Of a stretch of DNA of 64,000 nt, positions 1 to 7,141 are shown piece after piece. The notes below the pieces were generated by a model, which did not search any database, had not been told where the DNA came from, and saw nothing but the letters and a program-made list of their open reading frames with translations. Within the stretch, counting starts at the first letter, position 1, and each line of letters starts with the position of its first letter. The stretch is from Dokdonella sp963822465 (lineage in GTDB: Bacteria; Pseudomonadota; Gammaproteobacteria; Xanthomonadales; Rhodanobacteraceae): NCBI GenBank assembly GCA_963822465.1, contig CAWGHP010000001.1:124001-188000 (forward strand), written 5' to 3'. Both the position numbers and the translations under genes were made by a program.

Positions 1-1
1 G

Positions 2-412
2 CTCCTGCTCGCCGGCAATGGCATGGAACTCGACATCAACGCGGCCCCGCCGCTCCGGCTCGTGCAGCGATTCCAGCGCGCACATTTTTCCGGGGACGAT
101 GAAGTCGCCTGCCGCCTGCTGGCCGGGCCTACGCGTGATTTCAACGTCATGGCGAATCGCGATGCGGTTTCGGCCGAGGTCCACGCACGTCCGCTCAATG
201 GGACGATGCTCGTGTTCGCCGAGCCCGGCGCGAGCTGGCTGATCCACGTGTTCGCCGGCCAGGCGGTGGCGCGCAGCGGCGAGCAGAACCTCACGATCGG
301 AACCGCTGAGACGCTGATCGTCGATCCGAGCGCGGATGCGCGCGAACGCATCGTCCTCGAGGGCGGCGGCGAGCTCGTGCTGGTGCGGTTTGCGGAACGT
401 TCGGCGCGTTAG
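2..412 (+). CDS. HutD/Ves family protein, 5' end outside the window
   Basis: The reading frame is already open at base 2 and ends with TAG at 410-412, so only the C-terminal part of about 136 residues is present. It reads LLLAGNGMELD, then FSGDDEVACRLLAGPTRDFNVM. The pattern F-x-GD, C-x-LL-x-GP and RDFN-M is characteristic of HutD (DUF886), a small cupin-fold protein that usually lies in or near histidine utilisation (hut) operons and whose exact role is unsettled. An internal ATG at 23 could be a start, but the homology runs upstream of it, so I treat the gene as truncated by the window edge. The remainder of a hut operon would be expected to the left. The next gene on the other strand is a histidine-type ammonia-lyase, which fits a histidine-related neighbourhood. 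Confidence 0.72.
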   Translation, partial: LLLAGNGMELDINAAPPLRLVQRFQRAHFSGDDEVACRLLAGPTRDFNVMANRDAVSAEVHARPLNGTMLVFAEPGASWLIHVFAGQAVARSGEQNLTIGTAETLIVDPSADARERIVLEGGGELVLVRFAERSAR

Positions 413-440
413 TCTACGAGCCAGATGCAGATGGCAGGCG

Positions 441-675
441 CGGGATTCGATCACACTCGCCGCGTTGCCGCTTCGTTGTTGACTCCAGGTGCCGCCATGC
501 TTCGGCCCGACTTTGTAGGAAGCGGCTTCAGCCGCGATGCTCTGACCAGCCGTTCGGCTGTTGAAAACCGTTGCGTGGTCGAAAAGCATCGGGCATGAAT
601 GCCCTTCCTACGAAAGCCATCGAATTGCGACTCGGGATTCGATGGCTTTTCCCGCGTTGCCGCTTCGCTGTTGAT
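441..675. repeat. pair of about 45-bp direct repeats flanking a palindromic element
   Basis: Two similar copies lie at about 441-486 and 633-675. Both begin CGGGATTCGAT, and both contain CGCGTTGCCGCTTCG followed by TTGTTGA or CTGTTGA. The second copy runs up to the stop codon of the Rieske ferredoxin gene. The 146 bases between them contain the palindromic element at 513-612. No gene is visible in the whole 413-675 spacer. The copies could be remnants of the dispersed element itself or a duplication linked to its insertion. Confidence 0.6.
513..612. repeat. dispersed palindromic repeat (TTGTAGGA...TCCTAC type)
   Basis: The element has inverted ends, TTGTAGGAAG on the left and CTTCCTACGAA on the right, and three internal hairpins: GCGGCT-TC-AGCCGC at 522-535, CAGCCG-TT-CGGCTG at 547-560 and GGGCAT-GA-ATGCCC at 591-604. 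Sequences of the form GTAGGAGCGGCTTCAGCCGC are common intergenic repeats in Xanthomonadales and Pseudomonas. It sits between two convergent genes (HutD end and ferredoxin end), where it may also act as a transcriptional barrier. That function is inference; the palindromes are directly visible. Confidence 0.7.
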
Positions 676-990
676 TCAGCGGTCGTCGCGCGAGTAGACC
701 CAGCCGTCCTCGACCTTGACCGGGAACTTCGCGGTCGGCTCGTAGGCAGGCGGGCACAATGCGGCGCCCGTGCGCACGTCGAAGCGCGCCCCGTGGCGCG
801 GGCACTCGACCTCGTAGCCTTCGATCAGGCCGCCGGTCAGCTCGCCGCCGTCGTGGGTGCAGTTGTCCTCGAGTGCATAGAGCTCGCCATCGACATTGAA
901 CACGGCGATCGGCGTGTCGCCATCCCAGCCGGTCTGGCATTCGCCGGGCAGCAATTCGGCCAGATGGCAGATGCGCACCCAGTCGCTCAT
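676..990 (-). CDS. Rieske-type [2Fe-2S] ferredoxin
   Basis: This 104-residue soluble protein has the two Rieske cluster motifs: C44-T-H46 in the run DNCTHDGGE, and C63-P-R-H66 in VECPRHGARF. Together they ligate a 2Fe-2S cluster with two cysteines and two histidines. Its length matches the stand-alone ferredoxins that feed electrons to ring-hydroxylating dioxygenases (HcaC/BphF type) and the small NirD-like proteins. Its ATG overlaps the stop codon of the upstream ammonia-lyase (ATGA, 987-990), so it is translationally coupled as the last gene of the hisS operon. No oxygenase alpha subunit or ferredoxin reductase lies next to it, so its partner is unknown; the Rieske oxygenase at 24.8 kb is far away. 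Function as an electron carrier is confident; pathway is not. Confidence 0.85.
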   Translation of the reverse strand: MSDWVRICHLAELLPGECQTGWDGDTPIAVFNVDGELYALEDNCTHDGGELTGGLIEGYEVECPRHGARFDVRTGAALCPPAYEPTAKFPVKVEDGWVYSRDDR

Positions 991-2879
991 GCCAGCCCCG
1001 CCAGCAGCGCATTGCTGGCGACCAGTTCGCAGATGCGCCGCACGTCGCCGTCCATGGCGCGATCGCGCTGCATGAAATCGATCTCTTCGCGGATACGCGC
1101 ATGCGCCCTGCGCACCGCGGCACCGGCATGGAACTCACCCGCCCCGTCGAGCGCCTTCATCAGGCCGCGCACTTCGCTCTCGAACGTGGCATAGGCGGGG
1201 TGATCCCTGCCGGGCGCGCCGTTGATCTTGGCCGCCAGCGCCGACCAGTCGCCGCGCTCGGCGAGACTGCGCGCCGCGTTGAGCATGTCCTGGCGGTATT
1301 CGAGCGCCTGCGCGGCCGTATACAGTTCCATGGCCAGCACGTGGCCGAGATCCCCGGTCATGTCGAGCACGTGGCGCGCCTCGTTGGTGCCCATCGAGAC
1401 ATGGTCTTCCGCGTTGGCGCTGGTCGGTATCGAATACACCGATGCCGGGTGCGCGCGCGTGGCGAGGTCGTTGACCAGGGCCGCCGCGGTGTACTGGACG
1501 ATCATGAAACCCGAATCGGTGGCGTCCTCGTTGCCGATCAGGAATGCCGGCAGGCCATCGTTGTTGGCCGGATCGACGAGCTTGTTCAGGCGCCGCTCGG
1601 AGATCGACGCGAGCACCGGTATCGCCGCCTTGACGTAGCTCATGGCCAGCGCCAGCGGCATGCCGTGGAAGTGCCCCGCGGAGATGACCTGGTCCTCGAT
1701 GTAGCGCGGGTTTTCTGCATCCGGGAACACCAGCGGATTGTCGGTGACCGAGTTCAGTTCGATGTCGATGATGCGGCAGGCCTGTTCCCAGGCATCGCGA
1801 ACGGCGCCATGCACCTGCGGCATGCAGCGCAGGCAATAGGCATCCTGCGGCTGGTGCTTCTTGCCGCCCTTGAACGGCAGGAAACGCTGGTAGAACGCCT
1901 CGCGGCCATGCCGCTGCGAGGGCGGCACGTAGTCCCAGGTGATGTCGAAACGGCGCTGCTGTTCGACCGGGTCGCTCCACGACTCGGCGGTCCAGGTGCG
2001 GAATCGCGGCACCAGGTGATACGGGATATCGACCAGGGTCGAGCCTTCAAGCAGTTCGCGGATGTGGCGCGCGGTCTCGACCTGGCCCGGATGCGGACGC
2101 AGCGCGTGGACTTCCGGACGCAAGGCGCCGCTGCGGCCGGCAAACGCGTCGAGGGTCATCGCCGCGGCGAGGTCGGCCGTGGCGATCAGGCTTTCGAGTC
2201 GCGACAGGGCCAGCACGGCGGTCGCCAGCATCTGCGTGGTGCCGTTGTTGAGGGCCAGGCCCTCCTTGAAGGACAGGCGGATCGGCTCGATGCCGGCACG
2301 CTTGAGGGCCTCCGCTCCACTGACACGTTCGCCGTCGTGGAAGGCTTCGCCGCCGCCGAGCAGGACGATGGCCAGATGCGACAGCGGTGCCAGGTCGCCG
2401 CTCGCGCCGACCGAACCCTTGGCCGGAATGAGCGGGATCACATTGCGGTTGAGCAGGGCGGCCAGCGATTCCAGGGTCGACACGCGAATGCCCGAGTGGC
2501 CGCGCAGCAGGGTGTTGATGCGGATCGCCAGGATCGCACGAACGACTTCGTTGGCCAGCGGCTCGCCGACGCAGACCGCATGCGTGATCAGCAGGTTGTG
2601 CTGCAGTTCCTCGAGCAGCGTGCCTTCGCGCTGTTCGGGATTGCCGCCCGGCAATTCGTCGCGCGCGCGATGCGCGCCGAGCAGCTTGTCGGCATTGCTG
2701 CCGAAGCCTGTCGTGACGCCGTAGACCGGTTCGCCGCAGCTGACTTTCTGGCTGAGGAAATCCGCGGCGCGCTGCACGCGGACCAGGGCCGCCGGCGCCA
2801 GCGAAACGCCGGTTCCGTTGCAGGCGATGTCGACGACCTGCGCCCGCGTCAGCGAGGAACCATCCAGCACGATCGTCAT
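987..2879 (-). CDS. MIO-type aromatic amino acid ammonia-lyase, histidine-type, with a large insert
   Basis: A 630-residue member of the histidine/phenylalanine ammonia-lyase family. The self-forming MIO cofactor triad Ala159-Ser160-Gly161 lies in GSVGASGDLAPLSH. The active-site tyrosine is Tyr53 (PVYGVTTGFG), and NSVTDNP and SIPTSANAEDHV are also present. The substrate-selectivity pair is Thr99-His100, and Glu491 is kept in the NAEDH motif. These resemble histidine lyases (Ser-His and Glu414 in Pseudomonas HutH) more than Phe or Tyr lyases, so elimination of ammonia from histidine or a close relative is the best guess. It is about 120 residues longer than HutH: roughly 60 residues rich in W, F, R and K (about 285-345) are inserted before QDAYCLRCMPQVHG, and the C-terminus is extended. 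The ATG overlaps the hisS stop (ATGA) and the gene's own stop overlaps the ferredoxin start. The label hutH is withheld because of the insert and the context. Confidence 0.8.
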   Translation of the reverse strand: MTIVLDGSSLTRAQVVDIACNGTGVSLAPAALVRVQRAADFLSQKVSCGEPVYGVTTGFGSNADKLLGAHRARDELPGGNPEQREGTLLEELQHNLLITHAVCVGEPLANEVVRAILAIRINTLLRGHSGIRVSTLESLAALLNRNVIPLIPAKGSVGASGDLAPLSHLAIVLLGGGEAFHDGERVSGAEALKRAGIEPIRLSFKEGLALNNGTTQMLATAVLALSRLESLIATADLAAAMTLDAFAGRSGALRPEVHALRPHPGQVETARHIRELLEGSTLVDIPYHLVPRFRTWTAESWSDPVEQQRRFDITWDYVPPSQRHGREAFYQRFLPFKGGKKHQPQDAYCLRCMPQVHGAVRDAWEQACRIIDIELNSVTDNPLVFPDAENPRYIEDQVISAGHFHGMPLALAMSYVKAAIPVLASISERRLNKLVDPANNDGLPAFLIGNEDATDSGFMIVQYTAAALVNDLATRAHPASVYSIPTSANAEDHVSMGTNEARHVLDMTGDLGHVLAMELYTAAQALEYRQDMLNAARSLAERGDWSALAAKINGAPGRDHPAYATFESEVRGLMKALDGAGEFHAGAAVRRAHARIREEIDFMQRDRAMDGDVRRICELVASNALLAGLA

Positions 2880-4258
2880 GCGCGCACTCCCATGGCTGCG
2901 CTCTGTTCGAGCTCGACACGCAGGGCCTTGACCAGCTCGGCGCGGCTCACCTCGAACTGGTCCTCGCGACGCAGGTCCTTGACCGTGACCGTGCCATTGG
3001 CGATTTCGTTTTCGCCGAGCACGAGGACGAAGCGGATGCCGGCGCGATCGGCGTACTTGAACTGCTTGCCGAGCTTGGACGGCTCCATCACGACCTCGGT
3101 GTTGATGCCGGCCTGGCGCAGCTCGGTGGCCAGCGCCAGGTAGGCCGGCAGTTGCGCCTCCTCCATCTGCGTGACCAGGGCCTGCACGGAACTGGTCGCG
3201 GTGCCGATCAGGCCGGCCTCGCGCAGCTGCCAGTAGAGGCGCGTCGCGCCGATCGAAATACCGACGCCGGGCAGGCTCGACTTGGTGTAGTTGCCGGCCA
3301 GGTTCTCGTAGCGCCCGCCCGAGCAGATCGAACCGATCTGCGGGTGCTCGTTGAGCGTGGTCTCGTAGACCGTGCCGGTGTAGTAGTCGAGGCCGCGCGC
3401 GATCGACAGGTTCAGCGCAAAGTGCGATTCGGGCACGCCAAACGCCTTGATCAGGCCGAGCACTTCGCGCAGTTCGCGGCGACCCTGCTCGAAGGTCTCG
3501 CTGCCCGGACCGAGCGCGTCGAGCTTCTCGAGCGCATCGGCGAGCGAGGTCGAGCGCACCTGGACGAAGGCGAGGATGCGCTCGACCGTGTCCGCGCTGA
3601 GACCAAATGCCGCACCGGTCAGGGTTTCGCGGACATGATCGAGGCCACGCTTGTCGAGCTTGTCGACCTCGCGCAGCACGGCCATCTGCATGTCGCCATC
3701 GGCGATGCCGAGGCCCTCGAACCAGCCGCGCATGAGCCGGCGGTTGTTGAGCTGGATCGTGAACGGGCCGATGGCCAGGTCGCGGAACACGGCATGGATC
3801 GTCGCCGGGATCTCGGCGTCGTAGCGGACCGACAGCGCATCCTTGCCGATCACGTCGATGTCGCACTGGTAGAACTCGCGGAAACGCCCGCGCTGGGCGC
3901 GTTCGCCGCGGTAGACGCGCTGGATCTGGTAGCGGCGGAACGGGAAACTGAGGCCATGCTCGTGCTCGGCCACGTAACGCGCCAGCGGCACGGTGAGGTC
4001 GAAGCGCAGGGCCAGCTCGGGCTTGTCGCCCTGCTCCAGCGCACCGGTCGACTGCACGAAGTAGACCTGGCGCTCGGTCTCGCCGCCGGACTTGGTCAGC
4101 AGCACGTCGGCGAACTCCATCACCGGCGTCTCGACGGGCAGGAAGCCGAAGCGTTCGAAATTGCTGCGGATGGTGTCGAGCATGCCCTGGAAGGCAATCT
4201 GGTCGAGCGGCAGCAGTTCAAGCACGCCTGGCATGGTGCGGGCGGGGGTCAAGGCCAT
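2876..4258 (-). CDS. hisS: histidyl-tRNA synthetase
   Basis: 460 residues. This class II aminoacyl-tRNA synthetase charges tRNA-His with histidine using ATP. Visible class II signatures are motif 2 (FRRYQIQRVYRGERAQRGRFREFY), the histidine-specific ARGLDYYTGTVYE loop, SGGRYENLAG, motif 3 around GVGISIGATRL, and a C-terminal anticodon-binding domain from about residue 360. The start is placed at ATG 4258 (MALTPARTMPGV). The frame stays open further upstream but runs into the tRNA-Pro gene, so longer versions are artefacts. It is the first gene of an operon with the ammonia-lyase and the Rieske ferredoxin, each joined by an ATGA overlap. This pairing of charging and breaking down histidine-like substrates in one transcript is unusual. 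Confidence 0.95.
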   Translation of the reverse strand: MALTPARTMPGVLELLPLDQIAFQGMLDTIRSNFERFGFLPVETPVMEFADVLLTKSGGETERQVYFVQSTGALEQGDKPELALRFDLTVPLARYVAEHEHGLSFPFRRYQIQRVYRGERAQRGRFREFYQCDIDVIGKDALSVRYDAEIPATIHAVFRDLAIGPFTIQLNNRRLMRGWFEGLGIADGDMQMAVLREVDKLDKRGLDHVRETLTGAAFGLSADTVERILAFVQVRSTSLADALEKLDALGPGSETFEQGRRELREVLGLIKAFGVPESHFALNLSIARGLDYYTGTVYETTLNEHPQIGSICSGGRYENLAGNYTKSSLPGVGISIGATRLYWQLREAGLIGTATSSVQALVTQMEEAQLPAYLALATELRQAGINTEVVMEPSKLGKQFKYADRAGIRFVLVLGENEIANGTVTVKDLRREDQFEVSRAELVKALRVELEQSAAMGVRA

Positions 4259-4354
4259 GGAAATCCTCAGGAAGTCGACCGCGATCGCTGAATCGGGCGC
4301 TGCAAATCGGGTCGCATAGATTAACAGAAGCACCCGCCGGATCTGAATCAGGCG

Positions 4355-4383
4355 TTGCGCTGGCACGACGCCACGGCTATCAT
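4355..4383 (+). promoter_or_regulatory. probable sigma-70 promoter of tRNA-Pro
   Basis: A TTGCGC -35 box (4355-4360) is separated by exactly 17 bp from a TATCAT -10 box (4378-4383). Transcription would start near 4390, about 20 bases before the mature tRNA 5' end, which suits a single tRNA transcript. Confidence 0.6.
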
Positions 4384-4410
4384 GCGCGCCCCGCCAAAGC
4401 GGGTCGGTAT

Positions 4411-4487
<77 letters not shown>

Positions 4488-4496
4488 ATTTCATTG

Positions 4497-4534
4497 AAAA
4501 CAGAAGGCCGCCCCCAGGGGCGGCCTTCTGTTTT
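4497..4534. terminator. strong bidirectional terminator after tRNA-Pro
   Basis: An almost perfect inverted repeat: AAAACAGAAGGCCGCCCC, two loop bases, then GGGGCGGCCTTCTGTTTT. The A-run and T-run let it work in both directions. On the plus strand it ends the tRNA transcript 10 bases after CCA. On the minus strand it could stop leftward read-through towards hisS. Confidence 0.85.
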
Positions 4535-4629
4535 CCGCCCTTCGCATGGCGAACGTGTTCCCCGGCGCTTGCGGCCTGCCGCCCGGCCTCCGCCCCTGGC
4601 TGGCCACTGCCGGATGACCCGCACAACGG

Positions 4630-4651
4630 AAAACCCCGGCTTGCGCCGGGG
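4630..4651 (-). terminator. terminator downstream of the TonB-dependent receptor
   Basis: On the minus strand, CCCCGGC-GCAA-GCCGGGG is followed by TTTTCC. It lies about 30 bases beyond the receptor's stop codon and closes the sulfotransferase-receptor operon. Confidence 0.75.
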
Positions 4652-4681
4652 TCTTCGCGGGTCAAGCTCGCAGTTTGCCGC

Positions 4682-7141
4682 CTAGAACTTCTGCGAGAAG
4701 CGCACGCCGATCATGCGCGGGTGGGTTGGAGCCGTATAGACCTGGCCATTCGGGTACTGCGGCACGACGCCCGCGGCACCACAGACGGCTTCCGCGCACT
4801 CCGTGTAGCGATACAGCTGTCCGCGCTTGTCGAACACGTTGTCGATGAACAGGTCCAGCGACCAGCTGTCCTTGGCGATGCCAGTCGAGAGATCAAGCAT
4901 CGAGTACGAAGGCAAATTGCCAAGGATGTCACGCTCGGCTATGCGCAGGTCCGAGGTGCGTTCGCCGACATGCACGACAGCACCCTGGAAATAGGCCTGC
5001 AGGCCGCCGATCTCGAAGTTGTAGCGCGCCGTCAGGTTGCCCTTGAACTTCGGCGTCACCGGCAGGCGCGTTCCGTTCGGTGCTTCCGGATCGGCACAGT
5101 CGGTGACCGGATTGCCGTTCTCGTCGGTGAACCCGCAATAATTCGCGGTCAGCTTGGCGTTGTAGAACGCCGCGCCGCCGGTAATCTGCAGGTTGTAGGT
5201 CGCCGCCCAGTTCAGCTCGAACTCGGCGCCGTTGATGCGCGCCTGGTTGGCGTTCTTGATCTCGGTCAGGCCGTTGGCGCCAAGGATGCTGAACTGGAAG
5301 TCCTTCCAGTCCTGGCGGAACACCGAGCCGTTGAACGACAGGTGGTTGTCGAGCCAGGTGGTCTTCCAGCCGACCTCGTAGTTGGTCAGGTAGTCCGACA
5401 GGTACGGCGGCAGGATGCCGCGCCGGTTGATGCCACCCGGACGGTAGCCTTCCGAACGCGTGAAGTAGAGCATCTTGGTCGGCGTGAGCTTCCAGGTCAG
5501 GTTGAATTTGCCGAGCCAGTCGTTCTCCTTGACGGTCTTGTCGAAGACCAGGCAGGGAGCACCGTTGTAGGGCGTCTGCGTGATGCAACCCGCCACGCCG
5601 TAGTCGGCGCCCGGGAAGAAACCCTCGCTGAAGCCGAAGAAGCCGCCGAGGCTGTTGTTGGAGCGGAAGTAGCGCCCGCCCACCGTCGCCGTCAGCGTGT
5701 CGGGGATGAAGTCATACGAGATCTCGCCGAACACGGCCTTGTCGCGGTCCTGGCGCAACTGCTTGGTCAGCCAGATCGTGTTGGGCCAGCCCGGCACGGT
5801 GAGATCGCTGGAAAAACCGTCGATCATGTAGCGCTGCTGGATGTCGTGCTTCTGGTTCTCCATGAACACGCCGGCGACGAAGCGCAGGCGGTCTTCCTGC
5901 GGCGAGGCGATGCGCAGTTCGTGGCTGGTCTTGCGATAGCGATCCTTGCCGCGGATGAACTGCGAGGGATTGATGATGTCGCCGTTGTCGTTGTAGATCG
6001 AACCACCGTAGGCATACAGGGTGTCGTACCAGAACGAATAGTCGGTGTAGTCGGAGAGCACTTCGTCGTTGCGGTTGAGGTGGGCAAAGGCATAGGTCAG
6101 GTCGAAATTGCCGATCTTGCCTTCGACGGTCAGCGCGGACTGGGCCCAGTTGTCCTGGGCCTTCTCCGGGTAGAAATGGGTCAATTCCAGCTCGCCCACC
6201 GCGCCGTCGTAGGCGAAGAGGCCGTTGGACTTGGCCTTCTGGCCCATCAATGACGCGTTGATCGTCCAGTTGTCATCGAGGTTGATGCCGAGCGCGGCGC
6301 GCGCGCCCTTGGTGTCGACGTCGTTGTAGTTGTCCCTGGCGATCGCGGCATTGCTGATCGTGCCGTTGCCGCCGGTGTACTCGTCCCATGACGGAAAGGT
6401 GCGCGTGCCGGCGACATTGTCGATATAGCCGGCTTCCTTCTCGTGCCAGCCGACCAGCCGGATCGCCGCACGTTCGGAGATCGGAATGTTTACGAATCCT
6501 TCCTGCACGTTGCCGATGCCGCCGTGGCTCGTGCTGTTGAGGCCGAGGCTGTAGCCGGCCTCGTAGCCGCTCGGATCCGGCTTGTTGGTGATGATGCGGA
6601 TGGTTCCCGCCTCGGAACTGGCGCCGTAGAGCGTGCCCTGCGGACCCGACAGCACCTCGACGCGGGCGACGTCGTAGATGTGGATGTCGAGCGGTCCCTG
6701 GATCGTGGTGACCGGCTGCTCGTCCAGATACACGCCGACGCTGGGCAGCGAACCGGAATGGTTGCCGTCGCCGCCGCTGGCCACGCCGCGCATGTAGATC
6801 TGCGAAAAACCGGGCCCGAAAGTCTGGTAGGAAACGCTGGGCAGGAATTTCACATAGTCTTCGAAATCGGAGACATTGAGCTCGCGCAGTTTCTCGTTGC
6901 CGAGCACCTGGATGCTGATCGGCACGTCCTGCAGGTTCTCGGTGCGCTTCTGCGAAGTGACCGTGATGACATCCAGCGACTGCGTCGAGATCGAACCCTG
7001 GCCGGGCTTGTCGGGGGGCGACGGCACGTCCTGGGCGTAGGCCGCGGAAACCACGGCAAAGTGGATGGCTACCGCAAGTGGCAGCCTGGCCAGTCGCCTC
7101 GCGGCGACTCGCGGTTTTCGGCATTGCAGGTCATTTTTCAT
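4682..7141 (-). CDS. TonB-dependent outer-membrane receptor
   Basis: 819 residues. An N-terminal signal sequence (ARLPLAVAIHFAVVSAAYAQ) is followed by a TonB-box-like stretch (DVITVTSQKR) and a plug domain (ENLQDVPISIQVL, YMRGV, VYLDEQPV, VEVLSGPQGTLYG). A 22-strand barrel follows, ending in the aromatic C-terminal signature FSQKF. The sequence is of the broad iron-complex/FecA-like class found in many copies in Lysobacterales and sphingomonads, which import siderophores, vitamins, glycans or plant compounds; the ligand cannot be told from sequence. It starts 11 bases inside the end of the upstream TPR-sulfotransferase gene, so the two are co-expressed. No sigma factor, anti-sigma factor or ExbBD gene is beside it. 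Confidence 0.92.
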   Translation of the reverse strand: MKNDLQCRKPRVAARRLARLPLAVAIHFAVVSAAYAQDVPSPPDKPGQGSISTQSLDVITVTSQKRTENLQDVPISIQVLGNEKLRELNVSDFEDYVKFLPSVSYQTFGPGFSQIYMRGVASGGDGNHSGSLPSVGVYLDEQPVTTIQGPLDIHIYDVARVEVLSGPQGTLYGASSEAGTIRIITNKPDPSGYEAGYSLGLNSTSHGGIGNVQEGFVNIPISERAAIRLVGWHEKEAGYIDNVAGTRTFPSWDEYTGGNGTISNAAIARDNYNDVDTKGARAALGINLDDNWTINASLMGQKAKSNGLFAYDGAVGELELTHFYPEKAQDNWAQSALTVEGKIGNFDLTYAFAHLNRNDEVLSDYTDYSFWYDTLYAYGGSIYNDNGDIINPSQFIRGKDRYRKTSHELRIASPQEDRLRFVAGVFMENQKHDIQQRYMIDGFSSDLTVPGWPNTIWLTKQLRQDRDKAVFGEISYDFIPDTLTATVGGRYFRSNNSLGGFFGFSEGFFPGADYGVAGCITQTPYNGAPCLVFDKTVKENDWLGKFNLTWKLTPTKMLYFTRSEGYRPGGINRRGILPPYLSDYLTNYEVGWKTTWLDNHLSFNGSVFRQDWKDFQFSILGANGLTEIKNANQARINGAEFELNWAATYNLQITGGAAFYNAKLTANYCGFTDENGNPVTDCADPEAPNGTRLPVTPKFKGNLTARYNFEIGGLQAYFQGAVVHVGERTSDLRIAERDILGNLPSYSMLDLSTGIAKDSWSLDLFIDNVFDKRGQLYRYTECAEAVCGAAGVVPQYPNGQVYTAPTHPRMIGVRFSQKF

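Noticed and set aside
1101..3143. A 680-codon plus-strand frame antisense to the ammonia-lyase and hisS
   Set aside because: No domain, low-complexity R/G/A/V composition, and the opposite strand encodes well-conserved enzymes in an overlapping operon.
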